From contig CANLEQ010000003.1 of NCBI GenBank assembly GCA_947489705.1, forward strand, positions 167,607 through 231,606: a DNA stretch of 64,000 bases, read 5' to 3'. The stretch is from an uncultured Paracoccaceae bacterium. Lineage in GTDB: Bacteria; Pseudomonadota; Alphaproteobacteria; Rhodobacterales; Rhodobacteraceae. The position numbers and the translations under genes were made by a program. Positions 44,321 through 54,688 of this stretch are shown here, one piece after another. Within the stretch, counting starts at the first letter, position 1, and each line of letters begins with the position of its first letter. The notes beneath the pieces were generated by a model. It searched no databases, had not been told where the DNA came from, and saw only the letters and a program-made list of their open reading frames with translations.

Positions 44321-45186
44321 GCCGTCCTTTGCGCCGCGTCATGCCGGGCGAGTGTCGCGCGCGCACCCGCGACGTGCAAGCCTTCCACGATCTGACCGTC
44401 GAGCACCGCAACGCCCTGCCCGGCCTGTTCGGCCGCCTCGTGCGCCGCGATCCGCCGGCGCGCGAGATCGACCTCCTCGTCGGTTGGCGAGAAGACGGAA
44501 TTGCAGATGTCGATCTGGGCGGGATGGATCAGGGATTTGCCGTCCATGCCGAGGCGGCGGCCCTGGCGGCATTCCTCGCGCAGGGCGTCCTCGTCGCGCA
44601 ACGTGTTGAACACGCCATCGATGCAGGGAATACCCGCCATCCGCGCCGCGGCGAGACAGGATTGCAGCGCCATCATCAGCGGCATGCGGTCCGCGCCGGG
44701 ATCGCAGCCAAGCTCGGCCGCGAGGTCGTTCGTGCCGAGGACGAACCCGGCCATGCGCGGGGCATGCGCGATCTCGGTCGCGTTGAACACGCCGTGCGTG
44801 GTCTCGATCATCGCCCAAATGCGGGTCTTGGAGGTCGCGGGCCGCGCGTCGAGCCGGCCTGCCAGTTCCGCGACATCCGCCGCGGAGCCGACCTTGGGAA
44901 GCAGGATGTTATCCGGACCGATCTCCATGATCTCCTCGAGGTCGTCGCTCCCCCACGCGGTGTCGAGCGCGTTGATCCGCACCAGTTGCGCGCGCGCACC
45001 GTAGCCGCCCTGGTTGAGGGTTGCGGCCAACGTCTTGCGGGCATTCTCCTTTTCCGCCGGGGCGACGGCATCCTCGAGATCGAAGATGATCGCGTCGACG
45101 GCGAGGCCGCGCGCCTTGTCGAGCGCGCGACCGTTCGAGCCCGGAACATAGAGAACGGATCGCCAGGATTGCCGGGAGGTGGTCAT
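44317..45186 (-). CDS. mcl2: (3S)-malyl-CoA thioesterase / HpcH-HpaI (CitE-like) family
   Basis: 289-residue HpcH/HpaI-superfamily enzyme. SVLYVPGSNGRALDKARGLAVDAIIFDLEDAVAP contains the metal-binding DLED motif; IWAMIETTHGVFNATEI and GTNDLAAELGCDPGADR are further family marks. Two paralogues exist in Rhodobacter: malyl-CoA lyase Mcl1 and the shorter malyl-CoA thioesterase Mcl2. The length and the C-terminus (GRRLGMDGKSLIHPAQIDI, then HEAAEQAGQGVAVLDGQIVE) favour Mcl2, so it probably hydrolyses malyl-CoA in the ethylmalonyl-CoA pathway. The ATG at 45186 is taken over an upstream extension. Confidence 0.78.
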   Translation of the reverse strand: MTTSRQSWRSVLYVPGSNGRALDKARGLAVDAIIFDLEDAVAPAEKENARKTLAATLNQGGYGARAQLVRINALDTAWGSDDLEEIMEIGPDNILLPKVGSAADVAELAGRLDARPATSKTRIWAMIETTHGVFNATEIAHAPRMAGFVLGTNDLAAELGCDPGADRMPLMMALQSCLAAARMAGIPCIDGVFNTLRDEDALREECRQGRRLGMDGKSLIHPAQIDICNSVFSPTDEEVDLARRRIAAHEAAEQAGQGVAVLDGQIVEGLHVAGARATLARHDAAQRTA

Positions 45187-45348
45187 GGGGCGTCCTTTGC
45201 ATGGTGAATGTCGCCCGCCACGGAGCGCGCGCCGGGGCTGCGATGCCCGGTGCACAATCGGCGGAGACTGCGTGCGCGAGGTTAACCGCTTCTTCCGGCA
45301 CGCGCCACAGGCTCTGAAGGACGTGATCCCAAGATCGGAGTATCTGCG

Positions 45349-45663
45349 ATGAACAGGAACCTGACCATCCTGACCCTCGGCATCGGCATCATCGGCCTGA
45401 GCGTCACGGCCGCCCGCCCGCAAAGCGGCAATTGCGCCCCCCGGCCTGTCGTTCTCAAGCGCCTCGCCGAGGACTTTTCCGAGGCAAGGCAGTCGATCGG
45501 GCTCGCGCGCGACAACAAGGTGGTCGAGGTCTTCGCCGCCGAAAGCGGCAGCTGGACGATCATCGTCACCGCGCCGAGCGGCATCACCTGCATCGTCGCG
45601 GCGGGCGAAGCCTTCGAACGCCATGGTGTCGAGGCTGCGATGGTGCCGGGCACGCCGCTCTGA
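45349..45663 (+). CDS. Small exported protein of unknown function
   Basis: 104-residue protein with a signal peptide (MNRNLTILTLGIGIIGLSVT) and a mature part of about 80 residues: NCAPRPVVLKRLAEDFSEAR, VVEVFAAESGSWTIIVTAPSG and TCIVAAGEAF. Two cysteines probably form a disulfide. I recall similar short periplasmic proteins in other Rhodobacteraceae, but no function. It is convergent with the TSUP gene and divergent from mcl2. Confidence 0.75.
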   Translation: MNRNLTILTLGIGIIGLSVTAARPQSGNCAPRPVVLKRLAEDFSEARQSIGLARDNKVVEVFAAESGSWTIIVTAPSGITCIVAAGEAFERHGVEAAMVPGTPL

Positions 45664-45679
45664 TCCCCGTCGCGTCGGC

Positions 45680-46432
45680 CTAGGTCAGCGCGGTCCAGAC
45701 CAGTCGCCCGCCCGCCAGCACGAGGAAGAGATAGGTCAGCCCGAAGAACAGGCGCTCGGGGATCCTGCGATGCAGCACGACCCCGAGCCACACCCCGCCG
45801 ATCGCGAAGGGCGCGAGCAGCAGATCGGCGGCGAAGCTCGTTGCGGTGAATGTCCCCAGCACGGCGTAGAGGACGAACTTCATAAGGTTGATTGCCCAGA
45901 ACGAGATGACGGTCGTCGCCTGATAGCATTCCTTGCCGATGCCGCGCGACAGAAGGTAGACGGCCGCGGGCGGCCCGCCGGCATGGCTGATGAAGCTGGT
46001 GAAGCCCGCGACGGACCCCCAGAAGAGCCCTGCCCCGCCGCCATGCGGCAACCCGTCGAGCGCCAGCCATTCGGCGGAGCGCGCCATCTGGAACGCGACG
46101 AACGACAGCGCGACGATCCCGATCAGCAGGGCGATGATGTCGGACGGGGCCACGGTGAAGACCGCCGCGCCGATGGCCACACCCGGCACGGCGCCCCAGA
46201 TCAGCCACCGCGCCGCGGGACCGTCCCACTTCTTCCAGTAGGGCCGGAGAGCCGTCACATCCATCAGCATCAGCAGCGGCAGCATCACGGCCAGCGCGTC
46301 GCCCGGGCTCACGACGAGGACGAGCAGGATCGTGGAGACGAACGCCGCGCCCGAGCCGAAGCCTCCCTTGGAGATGCCGGCGAAGAGAACCGCGGGAATG
46401 GCCGTCGCGAAGAACGGCAGGCTCAGTTCCAT
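45680..46432 (-). CDS. TSUP (TauE/SafE) family permease
   Basis: 250-residue membrane protein with about eight hydrophobic segments, starting MELSLPFFATAIPAVLFAGI at 46432. The TSUP motif reads GISKGGFGSGAAF, and the second copy is seen around SVAGFTSFISHAGGPPAAVYL. It is distinct from the TSUP protein at 28394. Substrate is unknown; family members export sulfite or organosulfonates. Upstream in-frame residues lack membrane character and are not included. Confidence 0.82.
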   Translation of the reverse strand: MELSLPFFATAIPAVLFAGISKGGFGSGAAFVSTILLVLVVSPGDALAVMLPLLMLMDVTALRPYWKKWDGPAARWLIWGAVPGVAIGAAVFTVAPSDIIALLIGIVALSFVAFQMARSAEWLALDGLPHGGGAGLFWGSVAGFTSFISHAGGPPAAVYLLSRGIGKECYQATTVISFWAINLMKFVLYAVLGTFTATSFAADLLLAPFAIGGVWLGVVLHRRIPERLFFGLTYLFLVLAGGRLVWTALT

Positions 46433-46584
46433 GCGGCCTAGGGCCCTGCGCCGCGACGCGGCCATTCCGAGGACATTGCGCTGCGAATGCGGATGCCGAC
46501 CTGATTTCCTCGGAACAAGTGCCGCATCTCCCGCGTCGACCAACTGCCACTCGAAGACAGTTCTATAGCCAAGGGAGCGGCTCG

Positions 46585-47043
46585 ATGAAACACATCTTCT
46601 CCACGACACTGCTGATGGCGGCCCTCGCCGCCCCCCACGTCCAGGCCCAGGACACCGGAACGGTATTCGAACAGGGCAGCGCCTTCGGGGATTTCGAGCT
46701 CGGATCCGCATCGCTCAACGCAAGCGACATCATGGGATCGCGCATCTACGCAACCGACGCCGAAATCCCCGAGACGGTCGATTTCGGCGTGCCCAGCGAA
46801 TGGATGGAGATCGGCGAGATTTCCGACATGGCGCTCGATCGGGACGGCGCGGTCAGGGCCGTCATCGTCGGGATCGGCGGCTTCCTCGGCGTGGGAGAGC
46901 GTGACATCGCCGTCGATTTCGACCACATCGAGATCGTGCGCGAGATCAACGGATCGGCGGGCTATTTCTTCGTCATCCACGCGGCGCGCAACGAAATCGA
47001 AAGCGCCCCGCCCTACGAGGGTGCGGCTCTCGATCCGCAATGA
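46585..47043 (+). CDS. Exported PRC-barrel domain protein
   Basis: 152-residue protein with a signal peptide (MKHIFSTTLLMAALAAPHVQA). The mature segment SLNASDIMGSRIYATDAEIP, the EIGEISDMALDRDGAVRAVI strand-turn and VGIGGFLGVGERDIAVDFDHI are typical of a PRC-barrel domain. In Rhodobacteraceae such exported PRC-barrel proteins are common and uncharacterised. The ATG follows AAGGGAGCGG. It is immediately upstream of mdh. Confidence 0.8.
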   Translation: MKHIFSTTLLMAALAAPHVQAQDTGTVFEQGSAFGDFELGSASLNASDIMGSRIYATDAEIPETVDFGVPSEWMEIGEISDMALDRDGAVRAVIVGIGGFLGVGERDIAVDFDHIEIVREINGSAGYFFVIHAARNEIESAPPYEGAALDPQ

Positions 47044-47106
47044 GCGCAGGCGCGTATCGGGCGTCGACAACCCGGCGGACTTGCGCCGCCCCATGAGGTG
47101 CAATAA

Positions 47107-48105
<999 letters not shown>

Positions 48106-48114
48106 TCCACCCAG

Positions 48115-48146
48115 CCAGCCCCGGGCACGTACCGGTTTGGGGCTGG
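48115..48146 (+). terminator. Hairpin after mdh
   Basis: CCAGCCCC and GGGGCTGG form a perfect 8-bp stem with a 16-nt loop, 9 bp past the mdh stop. Only TT follows, so termination may be incomplete. Confidence 0.4.
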
Positions 48147-48363
48147 TTACTCCATTACCCTTCGATCTCGTTGCTCCGAAACTTCAAGGAGCGGCGCGGC
48201 CACAGATGACCGCCTGAATCCTTTTGCCGGCAGTCCAAATTAAGGCTCTACGGCGCATAAACGACCCTCCCTGAGTGGGTTCGAGTGTAATTGGCGCTCC
48301 TGCAAACGGACACATCTTTTGCCCTCGTGCAGACCCTGCGCCCCGCCATAGAAGGTAAGCTTT

Positions 48364-49194
48364 ATGTCCGACCCGGAACGTGGATTTGTCTTTGCTGCGA
48401 CGGGAGACGTCTATGTTACACTCGCCCGCCGCGCCGCGCGTACTTTGCGGATCGCTGTTCCGGACGCGAATATCGATCTCTTTACAGACAATCTCACCGG
48501 CGATCCTGTTTTTTCGATGGAGCATCATCTGACGGACGGTTTTTTCCGTCCCAAAATGGAGGCGATGCGTCGGTCCCGCTTCGAGCGAACTGTCATGCTC
48601 GACGCGGACATTCTCGTCCTAACAGCTGTCCCTGAACTTTTCGAAGTACTTGATCAATACGAGATAGCCGGCGCGGCGGGTATATCTAGGCGACGGATGT
48701 TCTACAAACCGTCGGACAGAATTCCCCGCGCCATTCCAAACATCAATACCGGTGTCCTCGCCATCCGCCGGACATCCGGGACGCAAGCCTTTCTGGAAGA
48801 ATGGGAGCGCCGGGTCAGGGAAAATGGCGACCGGTTAGACCAGCCCGCCTTTCGCAAACTTCTTTGGGAGATGAGGCCGACATTCCTCGTACTCCCACAG
48901 GAATATAACCTAATGTATAAAAACCTAATCGACATCTGGTTCGGCGAAATGGGGTATCCCCGCATCCTGCATGTGGCCGACCTCCATCGTCGACCGAAAG
49001 GGGATCCGGAAACACCTCTGACCACGGAAGAAGCACTGGGTCCGATCCGCGCCCGTCATTTAAGGAAGGTGCGCTTGGCAGACTGGACGCTGGGCGGCGA
49101 TCCGAAGCGTCGCACCGGACTTCCCCCGCCTCCGTATGCGCGCGGGACGCGGTATTTCGCGCGCATGCTGCTCAAGAGCATTCTGCAGCGCTGA
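48364..49194 (+). CDS. GT8-like glycosyltransferase (nucleotide-sugar transferase fold)
   Basis: 276-residue protein inserted between mdh and sucC. The N-terminal FVFAATGDVYVTLARRAART, the DXD-type motif in TVMLDADILVL (about 77-87) and the acceptor-loop PNINTGVLAIRR resemble GT-A fold enzymes of the GT8 type. No membrane segment is seen, so it is probably cytoplasmic or membrane-associated. Its codon use is less GC-rich than that of mdh or sucC, pointing to horizontal acquisition. The sugar and acceptor are unknown. Confidence 0.75.
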   Translation: MSDPERGFVFAATGDVYVTLARRAARTLRIAVPDANIDLFTDNLTGDPVFSMEHHLTDGFFRPKMEAMRRSRFERTVMLDADILVLTAVPELFEVLDQYEIAGAAGISRRRMFYKPSDRIPRAIPNINTGVLAIRRTSGTQAFLEEWERRVRENGDRLDQPAFRKLLWEMRPTFLVLPQEYNLMYKNLIDIWFGEMGYPRILHVADLHRRPKGDPETPLTTEEALGPIRARHLRKVRLADWTLGGDPKRRTGLPPPPYARGTRYFARMLLKSILQR

Positions 49195-49262
49195 CGGCAA
49201 CGCCGCGCGATTCATCCCCGGCCCGTAGTCGGTCTACATCCTTGACCTAAACTTTCAGCACA

Positions 49263-49312
49263 TGTGATTACGGAGTTGGTCGTGTGATCACAGCAATTTC
49301 AATGTGATCACA
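49263..49312. promoter_or_regulatory. Three TGTGATCACA-type operator boxes, 20 bp apart, upstream of sucC
   Basis: TGTGATTACG (49263-49272), TGTGATCACA (49283-49292) and TGTGATCACA (49303-49312) start exactly 20 bp apart. The last two are perfect palindromes. They lie 110-160 bp before the sucC ATG, with a TTGACC at 49242. The regular spacing places the boxes on the same DNA face, as in co-operative repressor sites. Confidence 0.65.
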
Positions 49313-49421
49313 GGTGCGGGTTTTTGCCGGTTTTTCGGGGTGTCAAGCGCCATAAGCCTTTATGTCCGGCCCGGCATGCGTCATCCATGGCGCAAACCGA
49401 ACCAATCCGAGGACCGGCCCC

Positions 49422-50615
49422 ATGAACATCCATGAATACCAGGCGAAGGCGCTGCTGCGTGAATATGGCGCCCCGGTCAGCGACGGTCGCGTCGTCACCC
49501 GCGCCGAAGAGGCCAAGACCGCGGCGGGCGAACTCGACGGTCCGATCTGGGTGGTGAAGGCCCAGATCCACGCGGGCGGCCGCGGCAAGGGCAGCTTCAA
49601 GGAAGCCGATAGCGGCGAAGGTGGCGGCGTGCGTCTGACCAAATCGGTGAGCGAAGCCGCCGAGGAAGCCAAGAAGATGCTCGGGCGGACGCTCGTCACC
49701 CATCAGACCGGCCCCGCGGGCAAGCAGGTCGGCCGCATCTATATCGAGGACGGGTCCGGGATCGAGACCGAGCTCTATCTCGCGCTCCTGGTGGATCGTC
49801 AGACCGGCCGCATCGGCTTCGTCTGCTCGACCGAAGGCGGCATGGATATCGAGGAGGTCGCGGCCAACACGCCCGACAAGATCCTGAGTTTCAGCGTCGA
49901 TCCCGCCGCAGGCTATCAGGCGTTCCACGGCCGCCGCATCGCCTTCGCCCTCGGGTTCGAAGGCCAGCAGGTCAAGCAATGCGTCAAGCTGATGGGCCAA
50001 CTCTATGCCATGTTCGTCGAGAAGGACATGGAGATGCTCGAGATCAACCCGCTGATCGTGACCGACAAGGGCGATCTCAAATGCCTCGACGCCAAGATAA
50101 GCTTCGACGGCAACGCCCTCTACCGCCATTCCGACATCGCCTCCCTTCGCGACGAGAGCGAGGAGGACAGCAAGGAACTCCAGGCGTCGAAATACGACCT
50201 GAACTACATCGCGCTCGACGGCGAGATCGGTTGCATGGTCAACGGCGCCGGCCTCGCCATGGCCACCATGGACATCATCAAGCTCAACGGTGCCGAGCCC
50301 GCGAACTTCCTCGACGTGGGCGGCGGCGCCACCAAGGAGAAGGTGACCGAGGCGTTCAAGATCATCACCTCCGACCAGAACGTGAAGGGGATCCTCGTCA
50401 ACATCTTCGGCGGCATCATGCGCTGCGACGTCATCGCCGAGGGCGTCATTGCCGCGGTCAAGGAAGTCGGCCTCAACGTGCCGCTGGTGGTCCGCCTCGA
50501 AGGGACGAATGTCGAGGAAGGCAAGAAGATCATCACCGAGTCCGGTCTCGACGTGATCGCGGCCGAAGACCTCAAGGACGGTGCGCAGAAAATCGTCGAG
50601 GCAGTTCGCGGCTGA
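49422..50615 (+). CDS. sucC: Succinyl-CoA synthetase beta subunit (ADP/GDP-forming)
   Basis: ATP-grasp subunit that binds CoA and nucleotide in the succinyl-CoA to succinate step. 397 residues, starting [39 protein letters not shown] lines the nucleotide site, and [13 protein letters not shown] lies near the C-terminus. The ATG at 49422 is the canonical start. It has its own upstream region with the three boxes. Its stop shares one base with the ATG of the inserted sulfotransferase gene. Confidence 0.97.
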   Translation: MNIHEYQAKALLREYGAPVSDGRVVTRAEEAKTAAGELDGPIWVVKAQIHAGGRGKGSFKEADSGEGGGVRLTKSVSEAAEEAKKMLGRTLVTHQTGPAGKQVGRIYIEDGSGIETELYLALLVDRQTGRIGFVCSTEGGMDIEEVAANTPDKILSFSVDPAAGYQAFHGRRIAFALGFEGQQVKQCVKLMGQLYAMFVEKDMEMLEINPLIVTDKGDLKCLDAKISFDGNALYRHSDIASLRDESEEDSKELQASKYDLNYIALDGEIGCMVNGAGLAMATMDIIKLNGAEPANFLDVGGGATKEKVTEAFKIITSDQNVKGILVNIFGGIMRCDVIAEGVIAAVKEVGLNVPLVVRLEGTNVEEGKKIITESGLDVIAAEDLKDGAQKIVEAVRG

Positions 50616-51601
50616 TGAACGGGCAATCCGACATTGCGAAAGGACCCAGGCGGGCCGTCGTTCATGTCGGCATGCCCAAGGCGGGCTCGACAACGATCCA
50701 GAATTTCCTGTCGGCGAATGCGGACAGTCTGGAAAGCCGGGGAGCCGTCTATCATCGCGCCATCCCCGGACGTACCGATCAGCCCGAATACGTCCTCGCG
50801 GCCTTCGCCGAAATGGGCACGCCGGTGCCGTCCCATCAACGCCCATATCTTGGGGTGACGGACGGCGCCGACGAGAGCCGCGTTCTCGCGGCGCTCGAGC
50901 GCGCGATTTCCGAACCGCGGGGCTCGACCTGGATCATCTCCAGCGAATACCTCGTGGGAATGCTGGACACGCCCTCGAAGATCGGCGCGCTCCATAGCTA
51001 TCTTGCCGCGCGTTTCGACGAGGTCCGGTATCTCCTCTACCTGCGGCGTCAGGATCGCTTCTTTGAAAGCCTCTACAGCCAGATCCTGCGCCACGGCGAC
51101 ACGCGGACGCTCGACGCGTTCGCTTGGAATTCTCCACCGCCCGATTACGACGCGGTCGCGCAGTTGTGGGAAGACGGTCTCGGTTCCACCGCCCTGCAGG
51201 TACGTTTGCTGGAGCCCGAAGAACTGATCGGGGGCGACCTGATCGAGGATTTCTGCAGCGCGGCCGGCATCGACGCCGCCGACCTCCCCCGCCCCCAGGA
51301 TTTCAACAAGGGCTTCACCACCCGCCAGGCGGCGATGGTGAGACGGTTCAACAGCGCGATCGCGCGCGTACCTCTCACAAAGCGCCTTGAGCGGTGGAAG
51401 TATCCGCTCATCCGGGCCATAGGTTCGGCCGGGGGCGGCGAGCCGTTGCGCCTAAGCCCGGAACAGCGGCGCCACGTCCTCGCGAAGGTCGCCACGTCCA
51501 ACGAACGCCTGCGCGCACGACATTTCCCGAACCGGACAACCCTCTTTGCCATGTCCGATCTCGATACCGATACCGCACCATCGAAAGGGCCACGCAAATG
51601 A
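50615..51601 (+). CDS. Sulfotransferase-family protein
   Basis: 328-residue protein whose start overlaps the sucC stop by one base (TGATG). The N-terminal [16 protein letters not shown] is the 5'-phosphosulfate-binding loop of PAPS-dependent sulfotransferases, and [14 protein letters not shown] and [19 protein letters not shown] are placed as in bacterial capsule/Nod-factor sulfotransferase-like families. It would transfer sulfate to a carbohydrate or lipid. The tail is basic. It separates sucC from sucD and is coupled by ATGA to a small membrane protein. Confidence 0.75.
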   Translation: MNGQSDIAKGPRRAVVHVGMPKAGSTTIQNFLSANADSLESRGAVYHRAIPGRTDQPEYVLAAFAEMGTPVPSHQRPYLGVTDGADESRVLAALERAISEPRGSTWIISSEYLVGMLDTPSKIGALHSYLAARFDEVRYLLYLRRQDRFFESLYSQILRHGDTRTLDAFAWNSPPPDYDAVAQLWEDGLGSTALQVRLLEPEELIGGDLIEDFCSAAGIDAADLPRPQDFNKGFTTRQAAMVRRFNSAIARVPLTKRLERWKYPLIRAIGSAGGGEPLRLSPEQRRHVLAKVATSNERLRARHFPNRTTLFAMSDLDTDTAPSKGPRK

Positions 51602-51900
51602 GCACGACACCCCGGAGCATCGGTCGATCGCCACTCCTGATCGGGGCGGCACTTCTCGCCGGCGGCCTGCTGTTGCGGCAATGGCAGCCGGCCGTCCTGT
51701 CGCTTCCCGAACCGGAGGATCGGCGTCACCGGGATAGAGGCCGGCGCCGGGCGTTCCGCCAGGCGCGCGACGGCATCGCGCGTTTCCTGCCGTCGAACAT
51801 GACCGGGTCGCTCGGTCGGTCGCTGGCGATCATGGGCACGGGCCTCGTGCTGGTGCGCCTGCTCGACATGGCGGTGGACGACGACGAAACGCTGTTCTGA
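51598..51900 (+). CDS. Small membrane protein of unknown function
   Basis: 100-residue protein with two hydrophobic stretches, [17 protein letters not shown] near the N-terminus and [20 protein letters not shown] near the C-terminus, separated by an Arg-rich loop ([19 protein letters not shown]). The ATG overlaps the sulfotransferase stop as ATGA, so it probably belongs with that gene. No family is recognised. Confidence 0.65.
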   Translation: MSTTPRSIGRSPLLIGAALLAGGLLLRQWQPAVLSLPEPEDRRHRDRGRRRAFRQARDGIARFLPSNMTGSLGRSLAIMGTGLVLVRLLDMAVDDDETLF

Positions 51901-51954
51901 ACACCCTCCGGTCCCTGCGGCCGGCCAAGACGATTGACTTAAGAAGGAGCCGAC

Positions 51955-52842
51955 ATGGCCATTCTCGTTGACGAAAACACCAAGGTGATCTGCCAGGGCC
52001 TGACCGGCTCGCAGGGGACGTTCCACACCGAGCAGGCGATCGCCTATGGCACCAAGATGGTCGGCGGCGTGACCCCCGGAAAGGGTGGCCAGACGCATCT
52101 CGACCTGCCCGTCTTCGACAGCTGCCACGAGGCGGTGGAGCGAACCGGCGCCAATGCCAGCGTCATCTACGTGCCGCCCCCCTTCGCGGCCGATTCGATC
52201 CTCGAGGCGATCGACGCGGGCATCCCGCTCGTCTGCTGCATCACCGAAGGCATCCCGGTACTCGACATGATGCGCGTCAAGCGCGCGCTGCAAGGCTCCG
52301 ATACCGTGCTGATCGGGCCGAACTGCCCCGGCGTGATCACGCCCGACGCCTGCAAGATCGGCATCATGCCCGGCCATATCCACAAGCGCGGCAGCGTCGG
52401 CGTCGTCTCGCGCTCGGGCACCCTGACCTACGAGGCGGTCAAGCAGACCACCGATGTGGGCCTCGGGCAATCGACCTGCGTGGGAATCGGCGGCGACCCG
52501 ATCAAGGGCACCGAGCATATCGACGTGCTGGAATGGTTCCTGGCCGACGACGAGACCGAGAGCATCATCATGATCGGCGAGATCGGCGGCTCCGCCGAGG
52601 AAGAGGCCGCGCAGTTCTTGGCCGACGAGAAGAAGCGCGGCCGCTGGAAACCCACCGCGGGCTTCATCGCCGGCCGCACCGCCCCTCCGGGCCGCCGGAT
52701 GGGCCATGCCGGTGCCATCGTCGCGGGCGGCAAGGGCGACGCCGAAAGCAAGATCGAAGCGATGAAATCGGCCGGCATCACCGTCGCCGACAGCCCCGCA
52801 AGTCTGGGCGAGGCGGTGAAGGCCGCGATCGAATTAAACTGA
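51955..52842 (+). CDS. sucD: Succinyl-CoA synthetase alpha subunit
   Basis: 295-residue subunit carrying the phosphohistidine. The CoA-binding Rossmann part has [20 protein letters not shown], and the phosphorylated His is in [12 protein letters not shown] (near 250). [20 protein letters not shown] and [12 protein letters not shown] are conserved. An AAGGAG site precedes the ATG. In most Rhodobacteraceae it follows sucC directly or after one small gene; here about 1.3 kb of other genes intervenes. Confidence 0.97.
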   Translation: MAILVDENTKVICQGLTGSQGTFHTEQAIAYGTKMVGGVTPGKGGQTHLDLPVFDSCHEAVERTGANASVIYVPPPFAADSILEAIDAGIPLVCCITEGIPVLDMMRVKRALQGSDTVLIGPNCPGVITPDACKIGIMPGHIHKRGSVGVVSRSGTLTYEAVKQTTDVGLGQSTCVGIGGDPIKGTEHIDVLEWFLADDETESIIMIGEIGGSAEEEAAQFLADEKKRGRWKPTAGFIAGRTAPPGRRMGHAGAIVAGGKGDAESKIEAMKSAGITVADSPASLGEAVKAAIELN

Positions 52843-52906
52843 TCCGCATGGATCCCGGGGCGCAGGGAAACTTGCGCCCGGCCGGTAGAATGGGGCGACG
52901 AGACGC

Positions 52907-54037
52907 ATGACGAAACAACACGATCTGACATGGGCGCTTTGCATCCCGACGATCAATCGTATCGACATACTGCAGATCTGCGTCCGGTCGGCGATTGGAC
53001 AGACCGTTCCACCCTCTGAAATCTCGGTCTCGGATGCGAGTGAAAATTGGCAAGAGCACAGGGATCTCATAGCGGATATTCTGCGATCGACTGACATAGT
53101 TCTTCATTACGTCGAGGCTGAGGGTAAATCTTCGGCTGTGCAACGGAACCAGGCCGTCGCGAACGTCCGATCGGATATCGTCTTCTTCACCGACGACGAT
53201 ACGCTGATGCATCCGGATTGCGCGGAGGCGATCCTTCGGATCTATGCGGCCGATCATTCGAAGAGAATTTCCGGGATCGCTTCGGCGAACGTGAACGAGC
53301 GACCGGACATCTCGGGGTTCGAACGCAAGGCCTCGGGTCCTGCGAATGCTGGTGCGACGCCCGCGATTGAAGAAAAGGGCCTACTTGCCCGGAACCGCGA
53401 CCTTTACCGGCGGATGATCCGCAATTCCGCCGTCATGCGGTTCCTCGAGAGGGAAGTCCTTTTGATGGCAATGAACCGCATGTTCGTTCCCTACGATGCG
53501 CATCGACGGCGTGCCCACGACGACGGAAACGAATTCGAGTTCATCGAGAAGGGCACCTATTACGTCAAACGCCACCTGCCCGGATACGCAATGTCGACCA
53601 GACGCGATCTTGCGCTGAAGGAACAGTTCAACCCCCATCTTCTCGCCTACTGTCCCTGCGAGGATCTGGAGGTGAGCTATCGCTGGGGCAGGTACGGCAC
53701 GAACATCGTTAGCCTGCAATCGCGTGTCTATCACTACGAAGTGGCGTCGTCCCGAGTGACACGCAAGCAGGCCATTCTTCTCGGCATTCTGAATTCGGCA
53801 TTCTTCACGCAACTGAACACTGATGATAGGCCGCGTCACAAGACCGCTTTCTATATCCTGAGTATCAGACGGCTTTTCGGAGAGTTCCTTAAAGATGCTC
53901 TAACGGGCCGGTTCACCTTTCCGCAAGCGAGGGGGGTTTTCGAGGGCATCGTGAAATCCCGTGAGATATTCGCGAAAGCGGGAAAGGATCTTACCGACTG
54001 GTATCCGTCGCTCCAGCGAGACGTCCTGAGGAAATGA
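52907..54037 (+). CDS. GT2-family glycosyltransferase
   Basis: 376-residue GT-A glycosyltransferase. LTWALCIPTINRIDILQICV is the nucleotide-binding start and IVFFTDDDTLMHPDCA holds the DXD motif. The middle includes a possible ED acceptor-base motif in CPCEDLEVSYRWGRYG. The C-terminal part contains no clear membrane helix. GC content is visibly lower than in sucD and sucA, and codon choice (AGA, ATA) is atypical for the region, so recent transfer is likely. It lies between sucD and a DUF805 gene. Confidence 0.8.
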   Translation: MTKQHDLTWALCIPTINRIDILQICVRSAIGQTVPPSEISVSDASENWQEHRDLIADILRSTDIVLHYVEAEGKSSAVQRNQAVANVRSDIVFFTDDDTLMHPDCAEAILRIYAADHSKRISGIASANVNERPDISGFERKASGPANAGATPAIEEKGLLARNRDLYRRMIRNSAVMRFLEREVLLMAMNRMFVPYDAHRRRAHDDGNEFEFIEKGTYYVKRHLPGYAMSTRRDLALKEQFNPHLLAYCPCEDLEVSYRWGRYGTNIVSLQSRVYHYEVASSRVTRKQAILLGILNSAFFTQLNTDDRPRHKTAFYILSIRRLFGEFLKDALTGRFTFPQARGVFEGIVKSREIFAKAGKDLTDWYPSLQRDVLRK

Positions 54038-54134
54038 ATATCGGCAACAAAGGAAGATCCACGCTTCCCGGAGCGGTCACCTCGACCATCGCCGGCCGTC
54101 GCTGCTCAGGTTCCGAGGAGGAGAGCGTTGTTAT

Positions 54135-54674
54135 ATGACGTTCGTGGGCGCGATATCGACGTGCTTTCGCAGATACGCATCTTTTTCCGGACGTGCCTCG
54201 CGGTCGGAATACTGGTGGTTCATGCTCTTCGTATTTGCGGGGAACGTGGCGGCCGGGTTTCTCGACGGGCTGATCTTCGGGTTCGAGCGGGTGGAATACG
54301 ATGCGGGGGGCGTCGCCTACGAGACGACGGGATGGCTCGGCGCGGCGTTCAGCCTCGCGACCCTGCCGCCCAGCCTCAGCGCGGGGTGGCGCCGGATGCA
54401 CGATAGCGGGCGGTCCGGCCTCTACCTTCTCTATCCGCTGATCGTCATTGTCGGCATCTTTACCTTCGTCGGCATACTGAGTGGCTTCCACACCGTGCTG
54501 GCCGGGGATTTCGCCGAGATCCTCGCCGGCGGAAGTCTTGTCGTCCTCGGGATCGCGGTCTTTGTTTTCTTCCTTTCACCCTTACTTGTCCTGTGGTGGC
54601 TGACACGCCCCAGCGACCCCGAACCCAATGCCTACGGACCGCCCCCGTCCCATATCGTCCAGCCATCCGACTGA
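54135..54674 (+). CDS. DUF805 membrane protein
   Basis: 179-residue protein starting MTFVGAISTCFRRYASFSGRASRSEYWWFMLF. The FSGRASRSEYW motif and the later LPPSLSAGWRRMHDSGRSG are the two DUF805 signatures. Four or so hydrophobic segments are seen, with a short proline-rich tail. It sits 15 bp before sucA and probably shares its transcript. Function of DUF805 proteins is unknown. Confidence 0.85.
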   Translation: MTFVGAISTCFRRYASFSGRASRSEYWWFMLFVFAGNVAAGFLDGLIFGFERVEYDAGGVAYETTGWLGAAFSLATLPPSLSAGWRRMHDSGRSGLYLLYPLIVIVGIFTFVGILSGFHTVLAGDFAEILAGGSLVVLGIAVFVFFLSPLLVLWWLTRPSDPEPNAYGPPPSHIVQPSD

Positions 54675-54688
54675 CCCCGGAGATCCAA

